From positions 496,001-560,000 of the forward strand of contig NZ_LT629750.1 in assembly GCF_900105125.1 (NCBI RefSeq): a DNA stretch of 64,000 nt, read 5' to 3'. Positions 25,691-34,116 of this stretch are shown in pieces. This stretch comes from Bradyrhizobium canariense. Lineage in GTDB: Bacteria; Pseudomonadota; Alphaproteobacteria; Rhizobiales; Xanthobacteraceae. Position 1 is the stretch's first letter. Each line of letters opens with the position of its first letter. Under the pieces are notes generated by a model. It was not told where the DNA came from, ran no database searches, and saw nothing but the letters and a program-made list of their open reading frames with translations. The translations under genes and the position numbers were made by a program.

Positions 25691-27262
25691 ATGGCCACAG
25701 CCTTCGTCACCCCGCGTCACGCCGGCCTTGTCCTTGCGCTGCTGACGGTCTCTTTTGTGATGGGCGCCCGTGCCCAGGATGCGCCGCAGCCGTCTGAACC
25801 ATCACCGAGTGCGACGCCATCGGCCCCGAAGTCTGAGGCAAAAGGCGGCCGCGCCAGCACTCCGGCTTCGCCGGCTGCCGCCGAACAGCATCGCCTTCCG
25901 CCTGACTCCACCACCAAACAGACCGTGATTCTTCCCGGGCGCACGCTTGCCTTTTCGGCGACGGCCGGCTCGATCCGCCTGTTCAACCAGAAGGGCGAGC
26001 CGCAGGCCGATATCGCCTACACGGCCTATCAGCTCGACGGTGCCGATCCCGTCACGCGGCCGGTGACGTTCCTTTTCAATGGTGGGCCTGGCGCGGCATC
26101 GGCCTATCTGCAACTCGGCAATGTCGGACCTTGGCGGCTGCCGATCGCTGGAGACGCTGCGGTCTCTTCTGCGTCGCCCAATCTCGAGCCCAACGCCGAT
26201 ACCTGGCTCGACTTTACCGATCTCGTCTTCATCGATCCCGTCGGCACCGGCTATAGCCGTTTCGTCGCGACCGACGAAGACGTGCGCAAGCGGTTTTTCT
26301 CGACCGATGGTGACGTCAATTCGATCGCGGTGACGATCCGCCGCTGGCTGGAAAAGTCCGGCCGCTTGCTATCACCGAAATTCGTTGCCGGCGAAAGCTA
26401 TGGCGGCATCCGCGGGCCGAAGGTGGTGCGCGAGCTGCAGGTCCAGCAGGGCGTCGGCGTGAAGGGTCTCATCCTGATGTCTCCCGTGCTCGACTTCCGC
26501 GAATTCACGGGCTCCAGCCTCCTGCAATATGTCGCCAGCCTACCCACCATGACGGCGGTGGCGCGCGAAGCAAAAGCCCCCGTCACCCGCGCCGACATGA
26601 CCGATGTCGAAGCCTATGCGCGCGGCGATTTTCTGACCGATCTCATCAAGGGTCAGGCAGATAAAGACGCCACCACGCGTCTTGCCGACAAGGTGGCTGT
26701 CCTGACCGGGATAGATCAAACGGTAAGCCGAAGACTGGCCGGGCGCTTCGACATCGCCGAATTCCGCCGCGAGTTCGACCGGAAAGACGGCAAGGTGACG
26801 GGACGCTACGACGCGTCGGTGATGGGCTTCGATCCCGATCCGGACTCGAGCTTCTATCATTTCAACGATCCGTCCGGCGAACCCTTGGTCGCGCCCCTGA
26901 CCAGTGCGGCGGTCGATCTCACCACGCGCAAGCTCAACTGGCGGCCGGACGGCTCCTACCAATTGCTCAGCGAGGCCGTGAATAAGGCCTGGAATTTCGG
27001 CCACGGCATCAATCCGGTGGAGTCGATTTCCCAGCTGCGGCAGATTCTCGCGCTCGACCCCAAACTGAAATTGTTGGTCGGGCACGGGCTGTTCGATCTC
27101 GCCACGCCGTATTTCGGTTCGCAAATCCTGCTCGATCAGCTACCGGCCTATGCTTCCCCGGAGCGCGTGAAGCTCGTGGTTTATCCCGGCGGACACATGT
27201 TCTATTCGCGTGACGCTTCGCGCCAGGCGTTTCGGACCGAGGTCGAGGCGCTGATGAAATGA
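25691..27262 (+). CDS. Exported S10 family serine carboxypeptidase
   Basis: 523 residues with a signal peptide (cut near GARA-Q) and a Pro/Ser/Ala-rich linker to about residue 75. The S10 core shows NGGPGAASAYLQLGNVGP (oxyanion region), the nucleophile Ser236 in GESYGGIRGP, an Asp in LLVGHGLFDLATPY and the final His in YPGGHMFY. It should remove C-terminal residues from peptides in the periplasm. The start is supported by GGGAG upstream. Confidence 0.92.
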   Translation: MATAFVTPRHAGLVLALLTVSFVMGARAQDAPQPSEPSPSATPSAPKSEAKGGRASTPASPAAAEQHRLPPDSTTKQTVILPGRTLAFSATAGSIRLFNQKGEPQADIAYTAYQLDGADPVTRPVTFLFNGGPGAASAYLQLGNVGPWRLPIAGDAAVSSASPNLEPNADTWLDFTDLVFIDPVGTGYSRFVATDEDVRKRFFSTDGDVNSIAVTIRRWLEKSGRLLSPKFVAGESYGGIRGPKVVRELQVQQGVGVKGLILMSPVLDFREFTGSSLLQYVASLPTMTAVAREAKAPVTRADMTDVEAYARGDFLTDLIKGQADKDATTRLADKVAVLTGIDQTVSRRLAGRFDIAEFRREFDRKDGKVTGRYDASVMGFDPDPDSSFYHFNDPSGEPLVAPLTSAAVDLTTRKLNWRPDGSYQLLSEAVNKAWNFGHGINPVESISQLRQILALDPKLKLLVGHGLFDLATPYFGSQILLDQLPAYASPERVKLVVYPGGHMFYSRDASRQAFRTEVEALMK

Positions 27263-27265
27263 AGC

Positions 27266-27286
27266 CGGCCGAAAATCCTTCGGCCG
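27266..27286. terminator. Stem-loop between convergent genes
   Basis: CGGCCGAA (27266-27273) and TTCGGCCG (27279-27286) form a perfect 8-bp stem with a 5-base loop, just after the S10 peptidase stop and before the end of the converging hydrolase gene. There is no long T tract, so it may act as a two-way stop or RNA-stabilising hairpin. Confidence 0.55.
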
Positions 27287-27308
27287 CAGAGCGCACATCG
27301 CAGACCCG

Positions 27309-28697
27309 TTAGCGGGCAGGGCGCGGCTTGTGTGGCGCGTATCTGCGATCGATCTCCGCAGCCACGGCTTTTTCCGGTTTCAGGTTGGAGCCGGCAAGCC
27401 AGATATCGGTGATGGTGCCCGCCTTGTTGCGCGTGCGGCGCGCGGGTTCGCCGTGGCTGCCATAGCCGCCCGCCAGCGATATCCGGCCGGCATCGCGGCC
27501 CGTGACCTCGATTTCGGAGGCGTCCATGAACGGATTGATGGCGTGCGGATTGGCGGCAATCACGAGATTTCCGATCGGCACCAGATCGACCGCCCCCCAC
27601 TGACTCCACCACCGTCCGGTCCAATCGCGAACCCGCCGCTTGGGCGCGCCGCCTGTCGCGAAGGTGCGCGAGATGTGCATGGCGCCATCCAGCCAAAACC
27701 CGGCCCAGCCGTCGGTGGAATTGGTCAGGATGGTAATCGCCAGCTCGCGGGCGGGGATGACGCAGGTTCGCGAGATATAACCCTGGAATCCTCCGCTGTG
27801 GCCGAACCAGTCCCAGCCGCCGGTGTTGCCGCTCATGATCCCGAGCCCGTAATATCCTTCCAGACTTGCGTGCGGATTGCGCCAATGCTTCCGGGTCATC
27901 TCCCGGCGGCTGGTGGCGGAGAGCACACTGTGCTTCGCATTGGGCGCCAGTTGCGCGAAGAAGCGGGCTGTATCAGCCGCCGTGCTGACGAAGCCGCCGG
28001 CCGGCGTGATCGCATGGGCCGAATTGTCGCCGGGAATGACCGCGCGCCGGCCCAAAGGAAGCCGAGGGGTGTGGCCGCGCGCGAACGGAATGTCTTTGGC
28101 GATCGGCATGTTCGCCGTGGTCTCGCGCAGGCCTGCGGCGTCGATGATCTCGCGCTCGATCCAGTCGCGATAAGGCTCCCCGGTGATCGCTTCGATCGCA
28201 AGGCCGAGCAATCCAAATCCGTGGTTCGAATATTTGAGGCGGGAGCCGGGCTCGATCACCAGAGGCAGCTTAAGGTCCGCCATCAATTCCTCTTGGTTGA
28301 GGTAGGGGCGTCTGTCGGTGAATTGACCGGCGTCGGCGCCGTCGCGGGTGATGCCGGCGCTGTGCGAAAGAAGCTGCATGATCGTCGTTTCCGCGACTTG
28401 CGGATGCAGGCCCTTCACATATTGGCCGATGGGATCGTCCAGCCGCAATTTGCGCCACTCGCGGAGCTTCATGATTCCGGCCGCGGTAAAACTCTTGGAA
28501 TGCGATGCGATCCGAAATCGGTGGCGCGGTGTCAGCTTTTCGCCGCTGTCGAGGTTGGCGTAGCCGAGCGCGTATTCGGTAACGACCTTGCCGCGATGCG
28601 CGATCGCGACGATGCAGCCGGGCTGTTGCGAGGCTCGCAATTGAAATTCGATCCAGCTAGCAATGTATTCTGCCGCGAATTGCAGCCAAGGCTCCAT
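27309..28697 (-). CDS. Beta-lactamase-fold serine hydrolase (class C type)
   Basis: 462 residues, no signal peptide. The class C/EstB fold is shown by the S-x-x-K motif SHSK at 65-68, YSNHGFG as the Tyr-x-Asn motif, and HSGG as the third motif (in place of KTG). Such proteins are esterases, D-aminopeptidases or DD-peptidase relatives more often than true beta-lactamases. The last 110 residues form a beta-rich C-terminal domain. ATG 28697 is chosen with GTGGGG upstream; a GTG 9 bp earlier is possible. Confidence 0.88.
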   Translation of the reverse strand: MEPWLQFAAEYIASWIEFQLRASQQPGCIVAIAHRGKVVTEYALGYANLDSGEKLTPRHRFRIASHSKSFTAAGIMKLREWRKLRLDDPIGQYVKGLHPQVAETTIMQLLSHSAGITRDGADAGQFTDRRPYLNQEELMADLKLPLVIEPGSRLKYSNHGFGLLGLAIEAITGEPYRDWIEREIIDAAGLRETTANMPIAKDIPFARGHTPRLPLGRRAVIPGDNSAHAITPAGGFVSTAADTARFFAQLAPNAKHSVLSATSRREMTRKHWRNPHASLEGYYGLGIMSGNTGGWDWFGHSGGFQGYISRTCVIPARELAITILTNSTDGWAGFWLDGAMHISRTFATGGAPKRRVRDWTGRWWSQWGAVDLVPIGNLVIAANPHAINPFMDASEIEVTGRDAGRISLAGGYGSHGEPARRTRNKAGTITDIWLAGSNLKPEKAVAAEIDRRYAPHKPRPAR

Positions 28698-28771
28698 GTG
28701 CCCCACCAGATGTCAGGTCGCGATCGGATGTTTTGAAAATTTCAACGAGTATGTCGTGGAAATGCTAACCG

Positions 28772-28811
28772 ACAAAACGAAACCGGCACAACCCCGAGGG
28801 CGGTGCCGGTT
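28772..28811 (-). terminator. Rho-independent terminator after the TPR gene
   Basis: ACCGGCAC (28782-28789) pairs with GTGCCGGT (28803-28810). Read on the minus strand the hairpin is followed by TTTCGTTTTG. It lies 26 bp past the stop of the TPR gene. Confidence 0.65.
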
Positions 28812-28836
28812 GTTCGACTGGGCCTGAACTAGTAAA

Positions 28837-29385
28837 TCAGTAGACGAGGCCGGTACCAGGCGGTTTTTCCATCGCCTCAGCGAGCGAACGATATTCCTCG
28901 CTGTTGGTGCCGACCAGCGAAGCGATCTTGTTCAGATGATACTGCGCCTGTTCGCGGTTGCCCTGTTCGAGCTGCCACAGCCCGTAATACTGCCAGGTCT
29001 TGACGTGATCAGGATCGGCCTGGAGCGCGCGCTCGTACCAGACTTGCGAGAGCTTGTAGTCGCCCAGCTTGCGGTAGGAGTAGCCGATCAGATTGGCGAC
29101 GGCGGCATTTTCGTCGTGGCCAAGCGCCTTCAGCTGATCGATCGCGGATGTGTAATCGTGACGATCATAGACGGTCGCGTAAGCCGTATGATAGCCCGCA
29201 ACGAAACGGGGATCGTTGAGGCTGGAGCTCTTGTTGCTCTTCTTCTTTCCCTTCTTGGTATCCGATGCCGGCGGAGACGGATTTTCGTCGCCCGCGGCAT
29301 AGGCGACTGATCTGATCACCGGCGCTGTAACCAGCGCCATTGAGACGGCAGCCAACATCAAAAGCTTGATCGCAGATTTGCGCAT
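28837..29385 (-). CDS. Exported TPR protein
   Basis: 182 residues from the ATG at 29385 (GGGAGAG upstream). A signal peptide ends near AYA-AG, then a Lys/Ser-rich linker (KKGKKKSNKSS) and two to three tetratricopeptide repeats (NAAVANLIGYSYRKLGDYKL; YERALQADPDHVKTWQYYG; LWQLEQGNREQAQYHLNKI). TPRs bind other proteins; the partner is unknown. Probably periplasmic. Confidence 0.88.
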   Translation of the reverse strand: MRKSAIKLLMLAAVSMALVTAPVIRSVAYAAGDENPSPPASDTKKGKKKSNKSSSLNDPRFVAGYHTAYATVYDRHDYTSAIDQLKALGHDENAAVANLIGYSYRKLGDYKLSQVWYERALQADPDHVKTWQYYGLWQLEQGNREQAQYHLNKIASLVGTNSEEYRSLAEAMEKPPGTGLVY

Positions 29386-29663
29386 GCATCTCTCCCGATT
29401 TTCCAATGCGACGATCCTACACCGAAGCCTGTCGATGTGAACACCTGGCGCGAGCTGACATTCCCGTGCGCGGCGTCATAATTTGCGGACATCGTCGACG
29501 AGCATCCGGTCCGGAATATGACGAACCCTTCATGCAGATGAACGAAGTCCGTCGCCGCGCTTCAGAATGGGTTCAGCGCGGGGAAACTAGTGTTGCCTGC
29601 ATGATCGACGAGCCCGGCCATCCGACCGGCCACCTCGTGATCCCAAGGGACCAGGAGACCACC

Positions 29664-29933
29664 ATGTTTAAGACAATTTCGGCCGCGTTGCTCGCCGTTT
29701 CCGTTCTCGCCGCGCCTGCCATGGCGACCGGCGCTCTCAAGACCACCCACGCGCCCGCCGTCAAGACCGAGCAGATGAAGCGAAACGTGCTGAATGCCAA
29801 CGCCAAAATGGGCCGGCATCATCACAGGCACTACAGCCATCACCACTTCCACAAGAAGATGGGTGCGCTCAAGACCCGCCACTTCTCGAAGGTCACGGTC
29901 AAGCACGTTACGCCCGCGATCAAGCGCGGCTGA
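29664..29933 (+). CDS. Small exported histidine-rich protein
   Basis: 89 residues. Signal peptide MFKTISAALLAVSVLAAPAMA, then two similar segments (GALKTTHAPAVKTE and GALKTRHFSKVTVKH) around a histidine-rich centre (HHHRHYSHHHFHK). The His cluster could bind zinc, nickel or copper, but this is inference. ATG 29664 follows GGAG; the frame is open to 29406 upstream without coding character. A strong terminator follows. Confidence 0.75.
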   Translation: MFKTISAALLAVSVLAAPAMATGALKTTHAPAVKTEQMKRNVLNANAKMGRHHHRHYSHHHFHKKMGALKTRHFSKVTVKHVTPAIKRG

Positions 29934-29993
29934 TATTGAGCCGCGGGCGCGGTTTGTTCCACATTGCCCCGCCGCTCCCTCGGTTATCAGGCA

Positions 29994-30039
29994 CGGCCCG
30001 CACCATTGCTTCCCCAATGGCTGCGGGCCGGCGCCTTTT
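29994..30039 (+). terminator. Rho-independent terminator
   Basis: A long hairpin: CGGCCCGCACCATTG (29994-30008) pairs with CAATGG-C-TGCGGGCCG (30015-30030) with one bulged base, then GCGCCTTTTC. It ends the transcript of the histidine-rich gene. Confidence 0.8.
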
Positions 30040-30113
30040 CAGTAGCCGAGAGGCGAATTCCATTTCGCCGGTGGACGGTCTAGGATTCGTCCAACAAACC
30101 ACCAGAAGACGAG

Positions 30114-30542
30114 TTGCGCTTGGGGACATCTACAAAGTGCGCGGCGATCCTGCTGCTGTCTGTCGCGCTTGCGGCCTGTGCGGGCAGCGGCGATGGGGGC
30201 AGCATCAGCTATACCGACGATCGCGGCGTCGCCAACCAGCCATTCCCGGCCAATTACCATGCCGAATTGCTGGCGTTCATGAAGACCTACCTCAACAATC
30301 CCGTTGGTGTGCATGACGCCGTCATGGCCGAGCCGGTGCAACGTACCGTCGGCGGGCGGCTGCGCTATGTCAGTTGCCTGCGGTTTTCCCCGCGCGATAC
30401 CGACGGCAGCTATCTCGAGGCCCGCGAGCGCGCCATCGTCTATGTCGATGGCCGGCTGGACCATATCGTCGAGAAGGCGGGCGAAATCTGCGCCGGCGCG
30501 GCCTATGCGCCGTTCCCGGAACTGGAAAAGCTGACGCGCTGA
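30114..30542 (+). CDS. Small lipoprotein
   Basis: 142 residues from a TTG start. The signal peptide ends in a good lipobox (LAAC, Cys about 22), so it is probably a lipid-anchored periplasmic protein. The mature part (FPANYHAELLAFMKTYLNNP, YVSCLRFSPRDTDGSYLEARE, AIVYVDGRLDHIVEKAGEIC) has two cysteines and resembles short uncharacterised Bradyrhizobium proteins. No catalytic motif seen. A second TTG lies 6 bp downstream. Confidence 0.78.
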   Translation: MRLGTSTKCAAILLLSVALAACAGSGDGGSISYTDDRGVANQPFPANYHAELLAFMKTYLNNPVGVHDAVMAEPVQRTVGGRLRYVSCLRFSPRDTDGSYLEARERAIVYVDGRLDHIVEKAGEICAGAAYAPFPELEKLTR

Positions 30543-30804
30543 CATTTGCGCATCCCGGCCGGTTTCGGCAGGCTTTTAATCACTTTTCAGCGAGGGTCTG
30601 AACCGGAACTTTAAACTGAAGACCTAGCACTTAGGTGCGAAGCGTCGCATTTAGCGGCGAAAAATGAAATCACGGGAACAAAACGGCTTTGTTGCAGCGC
30701 TGTCACAGTCGGGAACGATGGGCGCATGAGCATTGCCGCGAAGCAACCAAATTGAGGCCACGTTGTTTGATGAGGGTCACAACGACGATAACGGGGATCC
30801 ACTT

Positions 30805-31518
30805 ATGAAAAAACTTTTGCTCGGTACGGCCGCCTTGATCGCATTCGCGGCTCCGGCATTCGCGGCTGATCTGCCCGCGCGGACCTACACCAAGGCTCCT
30901 GCCTACACGGCGCCGGAAGCGGTCTATAACTGGACCGGCTTCTATATCGGCGGCAACATCGGCGGCGCGTTCGCTGGCAACAACAGCCTGCAGGGCAGTG
31001 ACGGCCGGTTTATGGGCGGCGTCCAGGGCGGCTTTGATTATCAGTTTGCAACGAACTGGGTGATTGGTGCTGAAGCCCAGTACGATTGGCTCGCCGGCAA
31101 CAGCGGTGCTGGCCTGACATTCCCGGCCGGCACGGTCGTGACCGGCAACACCGATCAGCTCGGTTCGGTCACCGGCCGGTTCGGTTACACCTGGGGTCCG
31201 GCGCTGCTGTACGCCAAGGGCGGTTATGCCTGGCGTGATAATCCCAACGTCGGTGTCAGCTTCGCCGGTACGCCGGTCGCGTTCACCACCGACGGCAGCC
31301 ATCGGGATGGCTATACGGTGGGCGCCGGCCTCGAATACATGTTCGCTCCGAACTGGTCGGCCAAGGTCGAATACCAGTACTATAATTTCGGCAGCACCAC
31401 CTTCACCGGCGGCCCCGCTGAAATCGTTGGGTCCAGATTCCGGGACGACGAGCATACCGTCAAGGCCGGCCTGAACTACCGCTTCGGCTGGGGTGGCCCG
31501 GTCGCTGCGCGGTACTGA
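30805..31518 (+). CDS. Outer membrane beta-barrel protein (Omp31/Omp25 type)
   Basis: 237 residues. Signal peptide MKKLLLGTAALIAFAAPAFA, then the typical N-terminus ADLPARTYTKAP, NWTGFYIGGNIGGAF and repeated glycine/aromatic beta strands ending in AGLNYRFGWGG. This is the rhizobial Omp31/Omp25 porin-like family, an 8-stranded barrel, usually abundant. A strong terminator follows 20 bp after the stop. The 262-bp region upstream should hold its promoter; no other gene is seen there. Confidence 0.93.
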   Translation: MKKLLLGTAALIAFAAPAFAADLPARTYTKAPAYTAPEAVYNWTGFYIGGNIGGAFAGNNSLQGSDGRFMGGVQGGFDYQFATNWVIGAEAQYDWLAGNSGAGLTFPAGTVVTGNTDQLGSVTGRFGYTWGPALLYAKGGYAWRDNPNVGVSFAGTPVAFTTDGSHRDGYTVGAGLEYMFAPNWSAKVEYQYYNFGSTTFTGGPAEIVGSRFRDDEHTVKAGLNYRFGWGGPVAARY

Positions 31519-31540
31519 TCCGGATTTGCTTCACGACGAA

Positions 31541-31568
31541 AAAGGCCGGCTCCCGCCGGCCTTTTTTT
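31541..31568 (+). terminator. Rho-independent terminator after the Omp gene
   Basis: AAAGGCCGGC, loop TCCC, GCCGGCC and then seven T residues: a textbook terminator starting 22 bp after the Omp stop codon. Confidence 0.92.
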
Positions 31569-31612
31569 GGCGTGATGGTGATCTTGGGGTGATGGTGATC
31601 GCGCGCGCGACC

Positions 31613-31636
31613 AATTATTTTTGGCCAAAAATAATT
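31613..31636. repeat. Perfect 24-bp AT-rich palindrome
   Basis: AATTATTTTTGG (31613-31624) is followed at once by its exact reverse complement CCAAAAATAATT (31625-31636). It sits 67 bp before the next gene. Just before it, GTGATGGTGATC is repeated at 31572-31583 and 31589-31600. An operator is possible; as RNA it would make a hairpin followed by TTTTG. Confidence 0.7.
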
Positions 31637-31703
31637 TTTGTCGTCGGCGAAACTTTTACGCGCGATCGACTATTGTGCCGTTGCCGGTTGGTGGACAATA
31701 AAC

Positions 31704-31943
31704 ATGCGTGCTTTTGCGATAGGGCTGATTTTTTCTGCGGTTGCCCTGCCGTGTTTTGCTCAAACCATCCTGAAATCAGAGCCGCTGTTCCTCGCGCCTT
31801 ACGAGGTCGCCTTCGTGCAGGACGCTTCCTGTCCTTACGGCCAGGTCCTCAAGGTGACGGGCGCCATCAGGGGACTGCATCGCAGGAAAGCCTGCGTGAC
31901 GCTCGCCGCCGAGCAGGCGTCGCTGGCGGTGGCAACGCCCTAA
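31704..31943 (+). CDS. Small exported protein (DUF6719-like)
   Basis: 79 residues. Signal peptide MRAFAIGLIFSAVALPCFA, mature part TILKSEPLFLAPYEVAFVQDA, then a Cys pair (ASCPYGQVLKVTGAIR; KACVTL). This matches short secreted proteins frequent in Bradyrhizobium that I recall as DUF6719. Function unknown. ATG 31704 is fixed by the signal peptide. Confidence 0.72.
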   Translation: MRAFAIGLIFSAVALPCFAQTILKSEPLFLAPYEVAFVQDASCPYGQVLKVTGAIRGLHRRKACVTLAAEQASLAVATP

Positions 31944-31995
31944 AGCATTTTCTGGCGAAGCAGGTAACGGTTCGCGCCAGGAAAAAACGCGTCAA
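31942..31995. repeat. Palindromic repeat, copy A
   Basis: Starts AAAGCATTTTCTGGCGAAG, ends TTCGCGCCAGGAAAAAACGC-GTC. The ends are roughly inverted (GCATTTTC / GAAAAAACGC; GGCGAA / TTCGCGCC). A second, very similar copy is at 43726-43779. Both lie straight after a stop codon. It belongs to a dispersed rhizobial palindrome family (family assignment from memory). The remaining bases to 32083 show nothing. Confidence 0.65.
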
Positions 31996-32083
31996 ACCAA
32001 GCCCTTTCCGGCGAAATCTCAGCTTTTTGTCATGCAGGCAGAGGCGGCGACCGAAGGGCGCCAGCGAAGAGCTCTGGCCGCAC

Positions 32084-32338
32084 CTAGGAACGCAACTGAA
32101 ATTCCAGCGGCGCGTCCCGCTCGGCTTCAGCCCGGTTTTCGACGGGATCTTCCTGCGGGTCCGGGCGGCAAGGCCTGATCTCGTAGTCATTGTCCAGCAC
32201 CGGCCGTGGCGCCGGCTTTTCCTCTTCGGATACCGCGTCGACCACCAACCCGCTTTGCCGGGCGAGCTTCCAGACGTCCGCCTCGGTGGGATAGGTCTTG
32301 CTCAGCCTGGCCTCGTGGCAAAACAGCGCGTAGGGCAT
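32084..32338 (-). CDS. Conserved short hypothetical protein
   Basis: 84 residues from ATG 32338 (MPYALFCHEARLSKTYPTEA). The sequence continues DVWKLARQSGLVVDAVSEEE and VLDNDYEIRPCRPDPQEDP and ends with an acidic tail. I recall near-identical short proteins in many Bradyrhizobium genomes, which supports reality. No domain known, no signal peptide; cytoplasmic. Function unknown. Confidence 0.75.
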   Translation of the reverse strand: MPYALFCHEARLSKTYPTEADVWKLARQSGLVVDAVSEEEKPAPRPVLDNDYEIRPCRPDPQEDPVENRAEAERDAPLEFQLRS

Positions 32339-32558
32339 TCGATAGGCTCCACTCAACCACCCCAACGCGGGCGGCGGGATCAGGTTTCAGCTTGGCGCTG
32401 CCAAGCGGTTCACGGCCAAGTGAACGATTTGGTGAGCAATTTTAAGGCGCGGAGGGGGCGGACTTCTGGTCGGGAGTCCCTGAGTCGTAAACGAGTCCTG
32501 AATCCCGCCAAAAATAATCCCCGAGACTCCCGGGCTAGAATCGCCCGATGTTTTTGCC

Positions 32559-32669
32559 ATGACGGGAACGATCCTTCAGACCTCCTGCGAACGCCTGCCC
32601 ATCGTCCTGGCGGTGGCGCTGCTGGGGGCGTGTGTGGCCAATCTGGTGCTGGTATGCGCCTGGCTGTAG
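32559..32669 (+). CDS. Possible 36-residue membrane peptide
   Basis: ATG 32559 to TAG 32667-32669. It encodes a short polar start (MTGTILQTSCERLP) and one span (IVLAVALLGACVANLVLVCAWL). There is no strong ribosome-binding site. It lies in the otherwise empty stretch 32339-32734, 65 bp before the SCP2-like gene. Only the hydrophobic span and the position support it. Confidence 0.3.
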   Translation: MTGTILQTSCERLPIVLAVALLGACVANLVLVCAWL

Positions 32670-32734
32670 GCGGTTGACGCCGCGCCCAATCCACCCATCA
32701 TGCCAAAAAGCAGCAGGGGCTGGGGGAGGCCGGA

Positions 32735-33103
32735 ATGATCGAGGCGCTGAAACAGCGGGTCAATGCCGATGAAGCGCTGGTCAGGCGCGGACGCTATCTG
32801 ACCACGACATTCCTGCTGGAAGTGGGCCAGACCGCCTGGCTGATCGCGATCTACGAGGGCTGGGTCGTATCGGTGACGTCAGGGCCGTTCGTCATGCCGT
32901 CGTCTTCATTTGCCCTGCGTGCGCCCGAAGACGAATGGGCAAAATTCTGGACCAGCCGGCCGCCACCGGGCTCCAATGATTTGATGGCGCTGATCAAGCG
33001 GCGTGTGCTCAGGGCCGAAGGCAATTTGCAGATCTTCATGGCCAACCTTCGCTATTTCAAGGAGGCGCTGGCCAAGCTGCGCCCAACGGGAGTTGCGGCA
33101 TGA
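32735..33103 (+). CDS. Small SCP2-like protein coupled to a hydrolase
   Basis: 122 residues. The pattern RRGRYLTTTFLLEVGQTAWLI, then EGWVVSVTSGPFVMPSSSFAL, APEDEWAKFW and LMALIKRRVLRAEGNLQIFM resembles the sterol-carrier-type fold, in which a hydrophobic pocket binds a lipid or acyl group. Its stop overlaps the next ATG (ATGA), so it is translationally coupled to the alpha/beta hydrolase and probably presents or binds its substrate. That link is inferred. Confidence 0.8.
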   Translation: MIEALKQRVNADEALVRRGRYLTTTFLLEVGQTAWLIAIYEGWVVSVTSGPFVMPSSSFALRAPEDEWAKFWTSRPPPGSNDLMALIKRRVLRAEGNLQIFMANLRYFKEALAKLRPTGVAA

Positions 33104-33945
33104 GCGCGCAATTCGAGCCGATCACCGGCCGCTATATGCATCTCGACCTGTTCGGCCGGCATCATCGCATCTATGTCGAGGAAGCAGGCAAGGGCACCCC
33201 GCTGCTTTGTCTGCACACCGCCGGCGCCGACGGGCGGCAATACCGCGCGCTGATGAACGACGAACGGGTCACCTCCCGCCATCGCGTCATCGCTTTCGAC
33301 ATGCCCTGGCATGGCAAGTCGTCGCCGCCGTCAGGCTGGCACAATGAGGAATATCAGCTCACCTCGGCGCAATACACGAGCATGATCCTCGAGATCATGG
33401 CCGCGCTCGAACTGGACCGGCCGATCCTGATCGGCTGCTCGATCGGTGGACGCATCGCGCTCCATCTGGCGCTGGAACATCCGGAAGCGTTCCGCGCCAT
33501 CATTGGCCTGCAGGCCGGCGCGCATGTCGATCCCTATTACGACCTGAATTTCCTGCACCGTCCTGACGTTCATGGCGGCGAAGTTTCGGCCGCCATCGTC
33601 TCCGGATTGGTCGGGCCTGACGCGCCCGACGACGCGCGCTGGGAGACGCTGTGGCATTACATGCAGGGCGGGCCAGGCGTCTTCAAAGGCGATCTGTATT
33701 TCTACAAGCTTGACGGCGACATCAGGAGCCGCGTCGAGCAGATCGACTCCCGCCGCTGTCCGCTGTTTCTGCTGTCAGGCGAATACGATTATTCCTGCAC
33801 GCCGGAAGAAACCCTCGCTGTCGCCAAAAGCATTCCCGGCAGCGAGGTAACCATCATGAAAGGCCTCGGCCATTTTCCGATGAGCGAGAACCCGGGCGAG
33901 TTTCTGAAACATTTGCTGCCGGTGCTGGCGAAGATCGCAGGATAG
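33100..33945 (+). CDS. Alpha/beta hydrolase
   Basis: 281 residues. Catalytic features: oxyanion segment LLCLHTAGADGRQY, nucleophile Ser in LIGCSIGGRIAL (about residue 112), acid Asp probably in LSGEYDYSC, and His in KGLGHFPMSENP near the C-terminus. A soluble cytoplasmic esterase or C-C bond hydrolase by family. It forms a two-gene unit with the SCP2-like protein (ATGA overlap). Confidence 0.9.
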   Translation: MSAQFEPITGRYMHLDLFGRHHRIYVEEAGKGTPLLCLHTAGADGRQYRALMNDERVTSRHRVIAFDMPWHGKSSPPSGWHNEEYQLTSAQYTSMILEIMAALELDRPILIGCSIGGRIALHLALEHPEAFRAIIGLQAGAHVDPYYDLNFLHRPDVHGGEVSAAIVSGLVGPDAPDDARWETLWHYMQGGPGVFKGDLYFYKLDGDIRSRVEQIDSRRCPLFLLSGEYDYSCTPEETLAVAKSIPGSEVTIMKGLGHFPMSENPGEFLKHLLPVLAKIAG

Positions 33946-34116
33946 CTCGGTGCTTCGGGCTTCAACGTCTTATCGCCCATGGTCTGCGTGCAAACGCTGG
34001 GCTTGCCGCGAGGGAAGGCTGATCCCACTTTTCAGCAAATCAGGCAGGCGGGTTTACGCCGGACGCGCAGCGTGGCGGTCGCTGGCATCAACTTTGGAGC
34101 GGGTTATCTGCGCGGG

